A stretch of DNA of 9,536 bases from Dehalococcoidia bacterium (GTDB lineage: Bacteria; Chloroflexota; Dehalococcoidia; Dehalococcoidales; E44-bin46), in the NCBI GenBank assembly GCA_020343755.1, contig CP070810.1:756405-765940 (forward strand), read 5' to 3'. Shown in pieces: positions 1-6,759 of the stretch. A program made the translations under genes and the position numbers. Numbering within the stretch: position 1 is the stretch's first letter; each line of letters opens with the position of its first letter. The notes under the pieces are model-generated. The model was not told the origin of the DNA. It made no database searches and was given only the letters and a program-made list of their open reading frames with translations.

Positions 1-487
1 GAAACAGAGCCTCGGTAGCGGTATTTATGCCTGGGGCAATAGCCCCGCCCAGGTAATCACCTTCTTTGGATACCGCATCAAAGGTAGTGGCTGTTCCCAG
101 GTCAGTGATGATTACCGGACCGCCATAGAGGTGATGGGCAGCAGCTGCATTCACGATGCGGTCAGCGCCAACTTCTCGTGGGTTGTCCATGCGGATGCGT
201 ACCCCGGTCTTAGCCCCAGCACCTACCACCAGCGGCGAGATGTGGAAGTATCGCCGAAATAAGTCCTCATAGGTGGCTATCAGTGGTGGGACGACGCTGC
301 ACAAGGCTGCTTCTTTGATAGCCGATGAGTCTAGACCTTGGTGGTGCAGCAGGTTAAGCAATAGGGCAGCATACTCATCTGCCATACGGTGAATATTAGT
401 CGCCATATGCCAGGTAGCACGAAGCTCCTTGTCTTCAAAAACGCCTAAAGTGGTGTCAGTATTTCCAATATCAATGGCTAATAACAT
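1..487 (-). CDS. coaX: Type III pantothenate kinase, 3' end cut by window edge
   Basis: Phosphorylates pantothenate with ATP, the first step of coenzyme A synthesis, in the cytosol. The first 162 residues are visible and carry the CoaX signatures in order: the N-terminal phosphate-binding DIGNT (residues 6-10), DNPREVGADR (101-110), DLGTATTFD (129-137) and GGAIAPG (147-153). This is the ASKHA-fold type III family, not the PanK of E. coli. The family is usually about 255 residues, so roughly the last third lies outside the window. The ATG at 487 is preceded by AGGAG only 2 nt away, which is close, but MLLAIDIGNT is the standard family N-terminus. It starts 9 nt after the stop of the FAD oxidase gene, so it is probably the last visible gene of that transcript. 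Residue 11 is Asp where many family members have Asn or Ser. Identification is very secure. Confidence 0.96.
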   Translation of the reverse strand, partial: MLLAIDIGNTDTTLGVFEDKELRATWHMATNIHRMADEYAALLLNLLHHQGLDSSAIKEAALCSVVPPLIATYEDLFRRYFHISPLVVGAGAKTGVRIRMDNPREVGADRIVNAAAAHHLYGGPVIITDLGTATTFDAVSKEGDYLGGAIAPGINTATEALF

Positions 488-496
488 GGCTCCTGA

Positions 497-1903
497 TTAT
501 TCCAGGTCAAAGATCTTGCCCGGATTCATAATATTATTGGGGTCGAAAGCCCGCTTAACTCTTTTCATCAACTCCAGTTTATCCTTATCTGCAGCCATAT
601 GAAGGTAACCTTTCTTGGCAAAGCCAAGACCATGCTCCCCTGAGATTGTCCCGCCTAATGATACTCCCACCTCATAGATTTTGGTAAGGATTTCTTTTAT
701 CTTATCCTCAGCTTTGTCTGTTTCCTGGCTCATGTGGTGTAGGTGTACATTTCCATCCCCGGCATGTCCGTAGGCGACAAGGGGTATCCTATATTCATTG
801 GCTATTCCCTTTGCCAGCTCCACAAAATCAGCTATCCGGCTGCAGGGGACAACCACATCAGCAATATCTGTCATGCCAAAATGCTGGATGACATGGTAAA
901 ACTTCTCCCTGGACTCCAGAAGCCTTCTCTTGGCTCTCTCACTACCAGGGATAAAAACATCAACAGCACCGTGATTCAGGCAGACTTCGCCGATTTGGCT
1001 GGAAATCTGGTGAATCTCGTCTTCACTATCTGCCTCTACAATTATCATGAGAAAGGCCTCATAGCCGTGTAGAGGGATTTCTTTACCCGTGTATTGCTCA
1101 ACCATGTTGATAATATCCCTCTCCATAAACTCTATACCCACGGGGAGTACCCTCTCCTTAAATATATCGGGGACAGATTTAATAGCGTCGTGAAGACTAT
1201 TAAATGGAACAAAAAGTATTTCTCTCCTTCCCGGAGGGGGAATAAGCCTCAGCATGACCTTGGTTATCACTGCCAGGGTTCCTTCCGAACCAATAATTAG
1301 CTGGGTTAGGTCATAGCCAGTGGAGCACTTGACGAACTTGCCTCCGGTTTGTATCGTTTCCCCGGTAGGTAGCACTGCTTCTAATCCTACGACGAAGTGT
1401 CTGGTTACTCCATATTTCACTGCTTTCATCCCGCCGGCATTGGTGGCTACATTTCCACCTATGGTAGCGCTCATCTCACCGGGGTAGAGTGGGTAGTAGA
1501 GTCCATGCTCTTCCACAGCCTGATAAAGGTCGGAAAGAGTAGCTCCTGGCTCAACAGTAGCCACAAAGTTATCCTCGTCTATCTCTAGAATTCGGTTCAT
1601 CCGTTCCACTGAGAGAACGATGCCTTCATAAATGGGCACGGCACCACCGGAAAGACCGGTTCCCCCACCCCGTGGGGTGACTGGGATATTTTTCTCATTA
1701 GCCAGCTTTAGTATTTTGACTACTGAATCAGTATCTTTAGGCTTTACTACCACATCGGGAAGAGCCGGTTTTGGTATCGGCATCTCATCCCGAGCATAGT
1801 TCTCTCGTTCATCTCCGGTTAGAACGTTTCTAGCCCCAACTATCTCAGTTAGTAATGCTAGAATGCCATCAGTCACTTCCCCGTAGTGGCTTTGGGCTAC
1901 CAT
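497..1903 (-). CDS. FAD-binding oxidoreductase, GlcD / D-lactate dehydrogenase family
   Basis: Probable flavoprotein oxidising a D-2-hydroxyacid (glycolate, D-lactate or similar) to the 2-oxoacid; the electron acceptor is not evident. It has 468 residues, normal for GlcD. The N-terminal FAD-binding type 4 (PCMH) domain spans about 45-225 with PRGGGTGLSGGA (77-88), PGEMSATIGGN (141-151) and GSEGTL (205-210). The C-terminal FAD-oxidase domain has HAGDGNVH (380-387), SGEHGLG (421-427) and the terminal DPNNIMNPGK motif. HxGDGNxH is the usual metal/substrate site of this family. The ATG lies 3 nt after the stop of the Mut7-C gene, with its AGGAG inside that gene's last codons, which suggests coupled translation. 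No Fe-S partner (GlcF-like) or GlcE-like subunit adjoins it, so the exact substrate is open. Family call secure, substrate not. Confidence 0.93.
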   Translation of the reverse strand: MVAQSHYGEVTDGILALLTEIVGARNVLTGDERENYARDEMPIPKPALPDVVVKPKDTDSVVKILKLANEKNIPVTPRGGGTGLSGGAVPIYEGIVLSVERMNRILEIDEDNFVATVEPGATLSDLYQAVEEHGLYYPLYPGEMSATIGGNVATNAGGMKAVKYGVTRHFVVGLEAVLPTGETIQTGGKFVKCSTGYDLTQLIIGSEGTLAVITKVMLRLIPPPGRREILFVPFNSLHDAIKSVPDIFKERVLPVGIEFMERDIINMVEQYTGKEIPLHGYEAFLMIIVEADSEDEIHQISSQIGEVCLNHGAVDVFIPGSERAKRRLLESREKFYHVIQHFGMTDIADVVVPCSRIADFVELAKGIANEYRIPLVAYGHAGDGNVHLHHMSQETDKAEDKIKEILTKIYEVGVSLGGTISGEHGLGFAKKGYLHMAADKDKLELMKRVKRAFDPNNIMNPGKIFDLE

Positions 1904-1906
1904 CCA

Positions 1907-2395
1907 CTATTCTCCTGTTGACCATTTCCTCAGTTTTTTGTTCATCCTCTGCCAGTGCGTTCCTCTCCAGTAGATTCGGTGGCAGTTAGGACACTCCATA
2001 TACTGGTTTTGGGTTTGGAAGACATAAGGTGGCACCAAATCTTTCACCTGCTGTTTACTCTTTTCAACTAGGGGCTGGTTGCATTCCAAACAGATAGCAA
2101 ACGGCTTAAACCGACAATCTAGGTGTAGACTGTCTATTACCTGATGCATTTGTGGCTCGGGTTTATCACTCTGGATAAGGATGGCTTTGAGCCGTCCGCT
2201 GGTTACTACCCGCCTTTTCATAATCTGGGTATCTCTGGTTAGTATTACTCTTTCCTCAGCCAGAGCAATAGCTACCATACGGGAATCATTGCTGCCATTG
2301 AAGAACACGGCATCGTATCCCATTACCCTCAGCCACTTGGCTAGCTTGCCCACATTGTTGTCGACTATAAATTTCATATTGTCTATCGGTCTCAC
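1907..2395 (-). CDS. Mut7-C RNase domain protein (PIN-like fold plus zinc ribbon)
   Basis: Resembles the bacterial stand-alone Mut7-C proteins (Pfam Mut7-C, PIN-like), predicted RNases that are largely uncharacterised. With the start used here there are 162 residues. FIVDNNVGKLAKWLRVMGYD (9-28) is the family opening, with the candidate catalytic Asp12, and ILTRD (51-55) supplies a second acidic position. The C-terminal third has two cysteine pairs, CLEC (102-105) and CPNC (135-138), typical of the zinc-binding ribbon. The GTG at 2395 is chosen because GAGAAGG lies 8 nt upstream. An in-frame ATG at 2377 would give the more common MKFIVD N-terminus but has no well-spaced ribosome site. The gene is 38 nt downstream of the MBL gene and 3 nt upstream of the FAD oxidase gene. 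RNase activity is inferred from family only. Confidence 0.87.
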   Translation of the reverse strand: MRPIDNMKFIVDNNVGKLAKWLRVMGYDAVFFNGSNDSRMVAIALAEERVILTRDTQIMKRRVVTSGRLKAILIQSDKPEPQMHQVIDSLHLDCRFKPFAICLECNQPLVEKSKQQVKDLVPPYVFQTQNQYMECPNCHRIYWRGTHWQRMNKKLRKWSTGE

Positions 2396-2433
2396 CCCTT
2401 CTGCCTTCTCTTATAGTCACTGTAAGTTGGTTA

Positions 2434-3204
2434 TTATAACTGAAGCTGCATCCCCTCATAGGCTAAGGTGATTGAATTATTTAGGGCTTTGCCCACTACG
2501 GCTATTTCAGTCTCTATCTCCTTCTCTAGAGTAGGGCTCATATGAACCGTGACTACCTGGGGCAGGTACCCCTTAAGCTGTTGAAAGGTAATTAGCTCCT
2601 GTTTGAGCAGACTGGGAGTGAGATGCCCTGACTCTTTAGTCGGCTCCTCATATCTATTCGACCCAATAACTTCGATAATGAGTAGTTGAGGTGATACATA
2701 CTTCCAGCAGTCGGCTAAACCTGGCCCGGTATCCCCAGTATAAAATACTGTTTTACCCTCTGGGGAGGTAACCTGATAGGCGATGGTTGGGACGGAGTGA
2801 TTTACTTCGGTGGCTAGGATACTGTAGCCTTCAATTTGCTCAGTCCGGTATGGTTCTATTATGGTGAACTTAATTGTTGGATTCTGTTGAGGCTGTTCTA
2901 GGAAATTAGGATAAAGCTTGCCATTAAGTAGGTGAGTAGTAAGCGCATCATATACAGATTGTGTAGAGTAGATATTGATAGTAGCTTTGTGAAGGTAAAA
3001 GGTCATGCCCAGCGCTGGGATATCTCTAATATGGTCGTAGTGTTGGTGGGTGAGCAGGATGGCTTTGAGTTTTTGTTGAGCCTGGAAGGATAGGCTGGAG
3101 GTAAGCCCACCGGCATCTATGGCCAAGATGTCATCGATTAGCAGGCTGATGAACTTTGAACTTTGTGATTCACAGTTATGGGCACCCAGGACTTGAATAT
3201 TCAT
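2434..3204 (-). CDS. MBL-fold metallo-hydrolase, resembling class II cyclic-nucleotide phosphodiesterases
   Basis: A 256-residue metallo-beta-lactamase fold hydrolase, probably binuclear zinc and cytosolic. Visible metal-site residues are THQHYDH (His53, His55, Asp57, His58), His136 in NHSVP, Asp158 in YTGDTG and His221 in VHMSP. The extra SGHLT (193-197) and the LLIIEV strand resemble class II 3',5'-cyclic nucleotide phosphodiesterases (CpdP/Pde1 type), so a phosphodiester substrate is plausible but unproven. The open frame extends back to 3330, but the added residues overlap the corA coding sequence in another frame and look unlike protein. The ATG at 3204 starts MNIQVLGAH, the normal first beta strand, and sits 2 nt after the corA stop, with only a weak GGA upstream, so translation is probably coupled to corA. 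The fold is secure and the substrate is unknown. Confidence 0.9.
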   Translation of the reverse strand: MNIQVLGAHNCESQSSKFISLLIDDILAIDAGGLTSSLSFQAQQKLKAILLTHQHYDHIRDIPALGMTFYLHKATINIYSTQSVYDALTTHLLNGKLYPNFLEQPQQNPTIKFTIIEPYRTEQIEGYSILATEVNHSVPTIAYQVTSPEGKTVFYTGDTGPGLADCWKYVSPQLLIIEVIGSNRYEEPTKESGHLTPSLLKQELITFQQLKGYLPQVVTVHMSPTLEKEIETEIAVVGKALNNSITLAYEGMQLQL

Positions 3205-3206
3205 TA

Positions 3207-4157
3207 TTAAATCCAGCGCCGGCGACGGAAGAAGTAGAGCATACCACCAATGATGCCTGCCATAATAAGGATTATATAGAGGAGGGAGTAGCTTGAACGT
3301 TGGAATGGTAACGGAATGTTCATCCCCCAAATACTGGCCACTAGAGTAATGGGAAAGAAGATGGTAGCCACGATAGTCAGTATTCGCATAACTTCATTGG
3401 TGCGATTGTTAGCCAGAGAATCATGGGTGTCATTTAGCCCTTCAATTATCTCTTTATATTCATCTAAGCCATCCCAAATCCTATCCACATGGTCAACCAT
3501 ATCACCGAAGTAAACTGCCAAATCGGTCTTGGTAAAGCGGCGAACCTTAGGTTCCAGACTACCGATAACTGCCCTCATTGGCCAGATGATACGACGAAAG
3601 GCAATAACATCACGCCGAAGTGTGGAGATTTCCTCAATTGCCCTGGGCAATCGGCGACTTGAGAAGATATTATCCTCAACCTGCTCTATGTTGTTACCAA
3701 TCTTATTCAAGATTGGCAGGCAGTAGTCAACCAGCCTATCAATTATACGGTAGAGGAGGTAGCTAGAGCCCTGACTAAAATTCTCTTGCCGTGATTCCTC
3801 GTCAATTTGGCACTCCTTGAACAGCTTTACTAGCGGCTTAAGCTCCCCTTTATGCAGGGTAATTAGATAATTTTGGCCAATAAATACCGATAACTGACCG
3901 GGTGTAGTTACCCGTGCCTCTTTGCTGAATACCGGGAAGTGGAAGACTAAAAACAGGTAGTCTTTATACTCATCTATTTTAGGGCGCTGTATTCGGCTGA
4001 GGCAGTCATCTAAATCTAGAGGATGGAAGGGGTAGTTCTCAGCCAGATATTTTGTCTCCCGTTCCGTGGGTCGCTCGATGTTGACCCAGGTTAGGTCACC
4101 CCAGGTAAGAGACTCCAAGTTTAACTGTTCTTCTTTTTTGACCTTAGGAATAGTCAT
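3207..4157 (-). CDS. corA: CorA-family magnesium/divalent cation transporter
   Basis: Membrane channel of the CorA/MIT family, pentameric in known members, carrying Mg2+ (sometimes Co2+ or Ni2+) inward. It has 316 residues, the usual length. A long acidic and helical cytosolic N-domain occupies about 1-250. The pore helix TM1 (about 256-277) ends in the signature GMN (278-280), followed by a short periplasmic loop, TM2 (about 291-309) and a positive tail RRRRW that places the C-terminus in the cytosol. After GMN the sequence reads IPLPF rather than the MPE-type loop of E. coli-like CorA, so ion selectivity should not be assumed. The ATG at 4157 has AAAGG 10 nt upstream. It is the first gene of the tight minus-strand row, preceded by 139 AT-rich bases, so the promoter for the row probably lies there. 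Confidence 0.93.
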   Translation of the reverse strand: MTIPKVKKEEQLNLESLTWGDLTWVNIERPTERETKYLAENYPFHPLDLDDCLSRIQRPKIDEYKDYLFLVFHFPVFSKEARVTTPGQLSVFIGQNYLITLHKGELKPLVKLFKECQIDEESRQENFSQGSSYLLYRIIDRLVDYCLPILNKIGNNIEQVEDNIFSSRRLPRAIEEISTLRRDVIAFRRIIWPMRAVIGSLEPKVRRFTKTDLAVYFGDMVDHVDRIWDGLDEYKEIIEGLNDTHDSLANNRTNEVMRILTIVATIFFPITLVASIWGMNIPLPFQRSSYSLLYIILIMAGIIGGMLYFFRRRRWI

Positions 4158-4296
4158 TGCCGGTTAACCTTTCAGTTGATTAAAATTATTAACTAGAGAT
4201 TTAGTTTATCGTAAGTCTTTGCTCAAGATAGTAAAGTTAATTGAACAACCCTATTTTATCACAATTACCCTCGTAGAAGAAACATATGCCCTGACT
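4158..4296. other. Intergenic AT-rich stretch before corA
   Basis: This 139-nt gap separates the molybdopterin lipoprotein gene from corA on the minus strand. It is AT-rich and is the expected place for a corA promoter, but I see only weak candidates: on the minus strand TTGAGC and TAAATC 17 nt apart match 6 and 3 consensus positions poorly. I see no hairpin followed by a T-run, so read-through from the lipoprotein gene cannot be ruled out. Confidence 0.4.
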
Positions 4297-4926
4297 CTAC
4301 TGGACACTGATGCGCTCCACCCACTTCACCCATTCAGATCCAAAATGGTGTTTTACCACCAGACGTAGAGGGTAGCCATGCTCTGCCGGTAATACCTGAC
4401 CGTTAACCGTGTGTGCTAGAAAAACGCCGTTCTCTTGAGCAGTCTCCAGAGAAATTGAAATGCGGTATCCGTCAACACCGTGGAAGATGAGCTCAGTTGC
4501 TTCAGGCTTGACGTTTGCTTCCGCTAATAACGTTTTTACCGGGACTCCAGTCCACTCGGCATTGTCGGCAAAGAAACCAGGGCAGATAAGCAACACTACC
4601 TCGGTGAAGGTGGGATAGGTTAAAATCTCCTGATAAGTCAGTGTGAGTTGGTTTTCGACAAGACCGTCTATGATAAGCCGGTACTGTTCAATGTCTACCT
4701 CTACCGATTCTGGCTGGGTGGTGTGTAGTTCATCTACTGGTGTTATCGGGAGTTCTGAATTGTCTACATTAGCCGGGTGCATATCAACCAAGTAGGAAAG
4801 GTCGGTAGTAGGCTCTTCGGTCGGTGGTTGCTCAATAACCGGCCCTAGGCCCTGACAGGATACAGCTAGAGCTGCACTCAACAAAATAACTAACGTTACT
4901 AACCATCTTTGTCCATATTTCTTCAT
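4297..4926 (-). CDS. Secreted molybdopterin-binding lipoprotein (sulfite oxidase family domain)
   Basis: Predicted exported lipoprotein with a single oxidoreductase molybdopterin-binding domain (SUOX family, Pfam PF00174). From the ATG at 4926 it has 209 residues. A signal peptide with KK and R, then a hydrophobic stretch (9-22), ends in AVSC with lipid-modified Cys24. A Pro/Glu/Thr-rich linker follows, then the domain (about 75-209). LLICPG contains Cys115, the expected Mo-coordinating thiolate. HGYPLRLVV (183-191) and VKWV (200-203) are the closing family motifs. The frame is open to a GTG at 4941, but GGAGG at 4935-4939, 8 nt before the ATG, and the signal peptide favour 4926. It lacks the C-terminal dimerisation domain of true sulfite oxidases, so the substrate is unknown. 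A Mo/W uptake operon with a cofactor-type leader lies 2 kb away, a sensible functional link but not proof. Confidence 0.88.
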   Translation of the reverse strand: MKKYGQRWLVTLVILLSAALAVSCQGLGPVIEQPPTEEPTTDLSYLVDMHPANVDNSELPITPVDELHTTQPESVEVDIEQYRLIIDGLVENQLTLTYQEILTYPTFTEVVLLICPGFFADNAEWTGVPVKTLLAEANVKPEATELIFHGVDGYRISISLETAQENGVFLAHTVNGQVLPAEHGYPLRLVVKHHFGSEWVKWVERISVQ

Positions 4927-4934
4927 CCTAATGC

Positions 4935-4939
4935 CCTCC
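4935..4939 (-). promoter_or_regulatory. Ribosome binding site fixing the lipoprotein start
   Basis: On the minus strand GGAGG lies 8 nt before the ATG at 4926. It overlaps the codons that would follow a GTG start at 4941, so the shorter protein, beginning MKKYGQRW, is preferred. Confidence 0.75.
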
Positions 4940-4963
4940 ACTTTATCCGTACTATCACAATTC

Positions 4964-4993
4964 TTGTTAGCTAGGTATCCAACCTGATATACT
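4964..4993 (+). promoter_or_regulatory. Candidate extended -10 promoter for the small cysteine protein
   Basis: -35 TTGTTA (4964-4969, 4 of 6) and -10 TATACT (4988-4993, 5 of 6) lie 18 nt apart. A TG one base before the -10 makes it an extended -10 element. Predicted start is near 5000, about 30 nt before the ATG at 5031. Confidence 0.55.
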
Positions 4994-5014
4994 AAAAAGG
5001 CATTTTTACTTCAA
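4986..5014 (-). promoter_or_regulatory. Candidate promoter for the molybdopterin lipoprotein gene
   Basis: Reading the minus strand, -35 TTGAAG (5014-5009) and -10 TATATC (4991-4986) are separated by 17 nt, with 4 of 6 matches each. Transcription would begin near 4979, giving about 50 nt of leader. The -10 shares bases with the -10 of the opposite promoter, so the two probably compete. Confidence 0.45.
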
Positions 5015-5030
5015 ATTGGTTAAGGTTTAG

Positions 5031-5204
5031 ATGAAGTCTACAAAGCCCCCCTGGAGACACAGGATTAGCCTCAGAATTAAAAAGGCACTGGGAATGAATG
5101 TTTTCCTGTGTGATAGCTGTAAGTGGAATTGGCGTGGGGCATGTCATGACCCAGCCCGTCCCAATGCTACCTGGTGCCCTGACTATAAAAAACGAGGGGG
5201 GTAG
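5031..5204 (+). CDS. Small four-cysteine protein (57 aa), putative zinc-binding, unknown function
   Basis: An open frame of 57 residues, too short for most gene callers. The N-terminal 20 residues are basic (WRHRISLRIKKAL). The C-terminal half is FLCDSCKWNWRGACH, a short spacer, then RPNATWCPDYKKRG. Cysteines at 27, 30, 38 and 49 give the spacing CxxC-x7-C-x10-C, which suits a structural zinc site (or a small Fe-S site). The tryptophan-rich core and the conserved-looking RPNATWCPDYKK match small hypothetical proteins I recall from Dehalococcoidia genomes, which supports a real gene. AAGG lies 5 nt before the ATG, and a good promoter candidate lies 38 nt upstream. It ends 2 nt from the end of the convergent thiolase gene. 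The function is not known; a nucleic-acid or protein-binding zinc knuckle is only a guess. Confidence 0.75.
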   Translation: MKSTKPPWRHRISLRIKKALGMNVFLCDSCKWNWRGACHDPARPNATWCPDYKKRGG

Positions 5205-5206
5205 TA

Positions 5207-6487
5207 TTACTTCCTCTCAATAATCGTTGCCATTCCCTGACCACCTCCAATACACAGTGTTGCCAGACCGAGTTGGAAGTCTTTGCGTATCATTTCATGG
5301 ATAAGGGTGACTATAAGTCTAGCCCCGGTACAACCTATGGGATGTCCTAATGAAATTCCACTCCCGTGGGGGTTTGTTTTTGCCAAATCTAGCCCTAATT
5401 CTCTAATCACACCAATCGCTTGAGAGGCAAAGGCTTCATTTAATTCAACCAGGTCAATATCCTTTAGGCTAAGCCCAGCTAGCTTGAGTGCTTTCTTGGT
5501 TGCTGGAACCGGGCCTAGACCCATATAGGCTGGGTCAACAGCGCCAGAGGCATAAGACCTGATAGTAGCCATTGGCTTTAGCCCGAGCTCCTTTGCCTTT
5601 TCTGCTGACATTATCACTAGGGCAGCGGCAGCATCGGTTATTCCTGAGGCATTGCCTGCGGTCACGCTTCCACCCGGTTTAAATACCGGGGGCAGTTGGG
5701 CTAAGGCTTCCATAGAGGTTTCCCTCGGGTGTTCATCAGTATCAAATAGTTTAACCTCTCGCTTCTGCCTGACTTCAACCGGGACTATCTCCTGTTCAAA
5801 TGTGCCGTCCCTTATCGCCGCCAGGGCTCTTTGGTGGCTCATCAGGGCGAGTACGTCCTGCTCCTTTCTGGTTATGCCATACTTTTCGGCTATGTTTTCA
5901 GCGGTTACACCCATATGACAATCGTAGAATATTTCCCACAATCCATCGTAGACCATGCCATCAATCATCTCGGTGTTGAACATTCTGGCACCCCATCTGG
6001 CTTTAGGCACATAGTAGGGGACGGCGCTCATGTTTTCCATGCCACCGGCGACAATAACTTCAGCATCGCCAATCTGTATTGATTGAGCAGCTAGGGCGAC
6101 AGATTTCGTCCCCGAAGCACAAATCTTGTTTACCGTAAAGGCAGGCACCTCTTTGGGAATGCCGGAGTAGATTGCCGACTGGCGGGCAGTGTTTTGCCCT
6201 TGACCCCCCTGGAGAACATGCCCCATTATGACCTCATCTATGCTTACCTCTTTTAGGGAATCATCCCAATCGTGGTATCTTTTCTCCAGCTCAATCAAAC
6301 CGATATCCTTAAATATCTCAGGTGCGTAGCTCAATACCTCGGGGTCTCTCTTGGGTCGTAGGCCAGCCCTTTTTAGTGCTTCCTTTATAACAATGCTACC
6401 CAATTTTGTCGCTGGGGTATCTCTCAGCGCTCCACCATAATTACCTATAGCTGTTCTTACCCCACTAACAATAACAACCTGTGTCAT
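5207..6487 (-). CDS. Thiolase (acetyl-CoA C-acetyl/acyltransferase) with an N-domain insertion
   Basis: Catalyses reversible condensation of two acyl-CoAs or thiolytic cleavage of 3-ketoacyl-CoA, in the cytosol. All catalytic motifs are present: nucleophile Cys123 in KICASG, NEAF (350-353), His382 in GHPIG and Cys412 in CIGGGQG. Length is 426 residues against about 390-400 for the family. The excess is an insertion at about residues 46-79, rich in acidic residues and aromatics, between the usual EALKRAG helix and DEVIMG strand. The ATG at 6487 has a purine-rich GGGGGGAG 3 nt upstream. No intact fatty-acid or butyrate gene adjoins it, but a decayed dehydrogenase tail lies just upstream on the same strand, suggesting a former hydroxyacyl-CoA dehydrogenase-thiolase pair. 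Direction (biosynthetic or degradative) and chain length are undetermined. Confidence 0.94.
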   Translation of the reverse strand: MTQVVIVSGVRTAIGNYGGALRDTPATKLGSIVIKEALKRAGLRPKRDPEVLSYAPEIFKDIGLIELEKRYHDWDDSLKEVSIDEVIMGHVLQGGQGQNTARQSAIYSGIPKEVPAFTVNKICASGTKSVALAAQSIQIGDAEVIVAGGMENMSAVPYYVPKARWGARMFNTEMIDGMVYDGLWEIFYDCHMGVTAENIAEKYGITRKEQDVLALMSHQRALAAIRDGTFEQEIVPVEVRQKREVKLFDTDEHPRETSMEALAQLPPVFKPGGSVTAGNASGITDAAAALVIMSAEKAKELGLKPMATIRSYASGAVDPAYMGLGPVPATKKALKLAGLSLKDIDLVELNEAFASQAIGVIRELGLDLAKTNPHGSGISLGHPIGCTGARLIVTLIHEMIRKDFQLGLATLCIGGGQGMATIIERK

Positions 6488-6729
6488 AAACTCCCCCCTC
6501 TTTTTAGCTTAACTACTTATTCCTAATATCAAGCTGAATCTTAAGCACGGCTATGAAGTAGTAAATAACGATTTTATTTATATTCGTAGACCCCCCTTGC
6601 TGTCTTGCTTCCCAGCCAGCGATAACCATCTTATTCAGTAGCTGGACTCAAATGAGGAGCACCATTGCGAATTCTATCAACTGGCTATACTACCGTCAAG
6701 GTAAAACGGGAGGTCACTATCAAGGAAGT
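6488..6729. other. Non-coding stretch between thiolase and the wtp promoter
   Basis: No intact gene is visible. 6574-6666 holds the dehydrogenase remnant described separately. The 86 nt between it and the thiolase ATG are AT-rich and should contain the thiolase promoter, but I find only a poor minus-strand candidate (TTGATA without a good -10). 6667-6729 shows nothing I can name. Confidence 0.5.
6574..6666 (-). pseudogene. Remnant of a 3-hydroxyacyl-CoA dehydrogenase C-terminus
   Basis: On the minus strand, 6618-6574 reads WLGSKTARGVYEYK and a stop, matching the terminal [KR]TGRGFY[DE]Y signature of 3-hydroxybutyryl/3-hydroxyacyl-CoA dehydrogenases. Just before it, in shifted frames, come NGAPHLSP and LLNKMVIAG, which fit the residues expected immediately upstream (PxLRPSPLLxxMVxAG). 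Joining them needs about one extra and one missing base, and the TGA/TAA stops in the single frames exclude a working protein. Beyond 6667 the resemblance fades. The fragment sits 86 nt upstream of the thiolase gene, on the same strand. Based on recalled motifs only. Confidence 0.6.
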
Positions 6730-6759
6730 TTGACACTTATATTGGAGGTATGATATTAT
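6730..6759 (+). promoter_or_regulatory. Strong promoter of the wtp operon leader
   Basis: -35 TTGACA (6730-6735) is a perfect consensus match, the spacer is 18 nt, and -10 TATTAT (6754-6759) matches 5 of 6. TG at 6751-6752 makes an extended -10. Predicted start is near 6766, giving a leader of about 208 nt before the permease start at 6974. It is the best sigma-70-type promoter in the window. Confidence 0.8.

Noticed and set aside
743..1588. Plus-strand open frames inside the FAD oxidase gene
   Set aside because: They are antisense shadows of a gene with complete family motifs and have no recognisable protein features.
3205..3330. N-terminal extension of the MBL hydrolase back to 3330
   Set aside because: It overlaps corA in another frame, has no family resemblance, and the ATG at 3204 begins the expected first strand of the fold.
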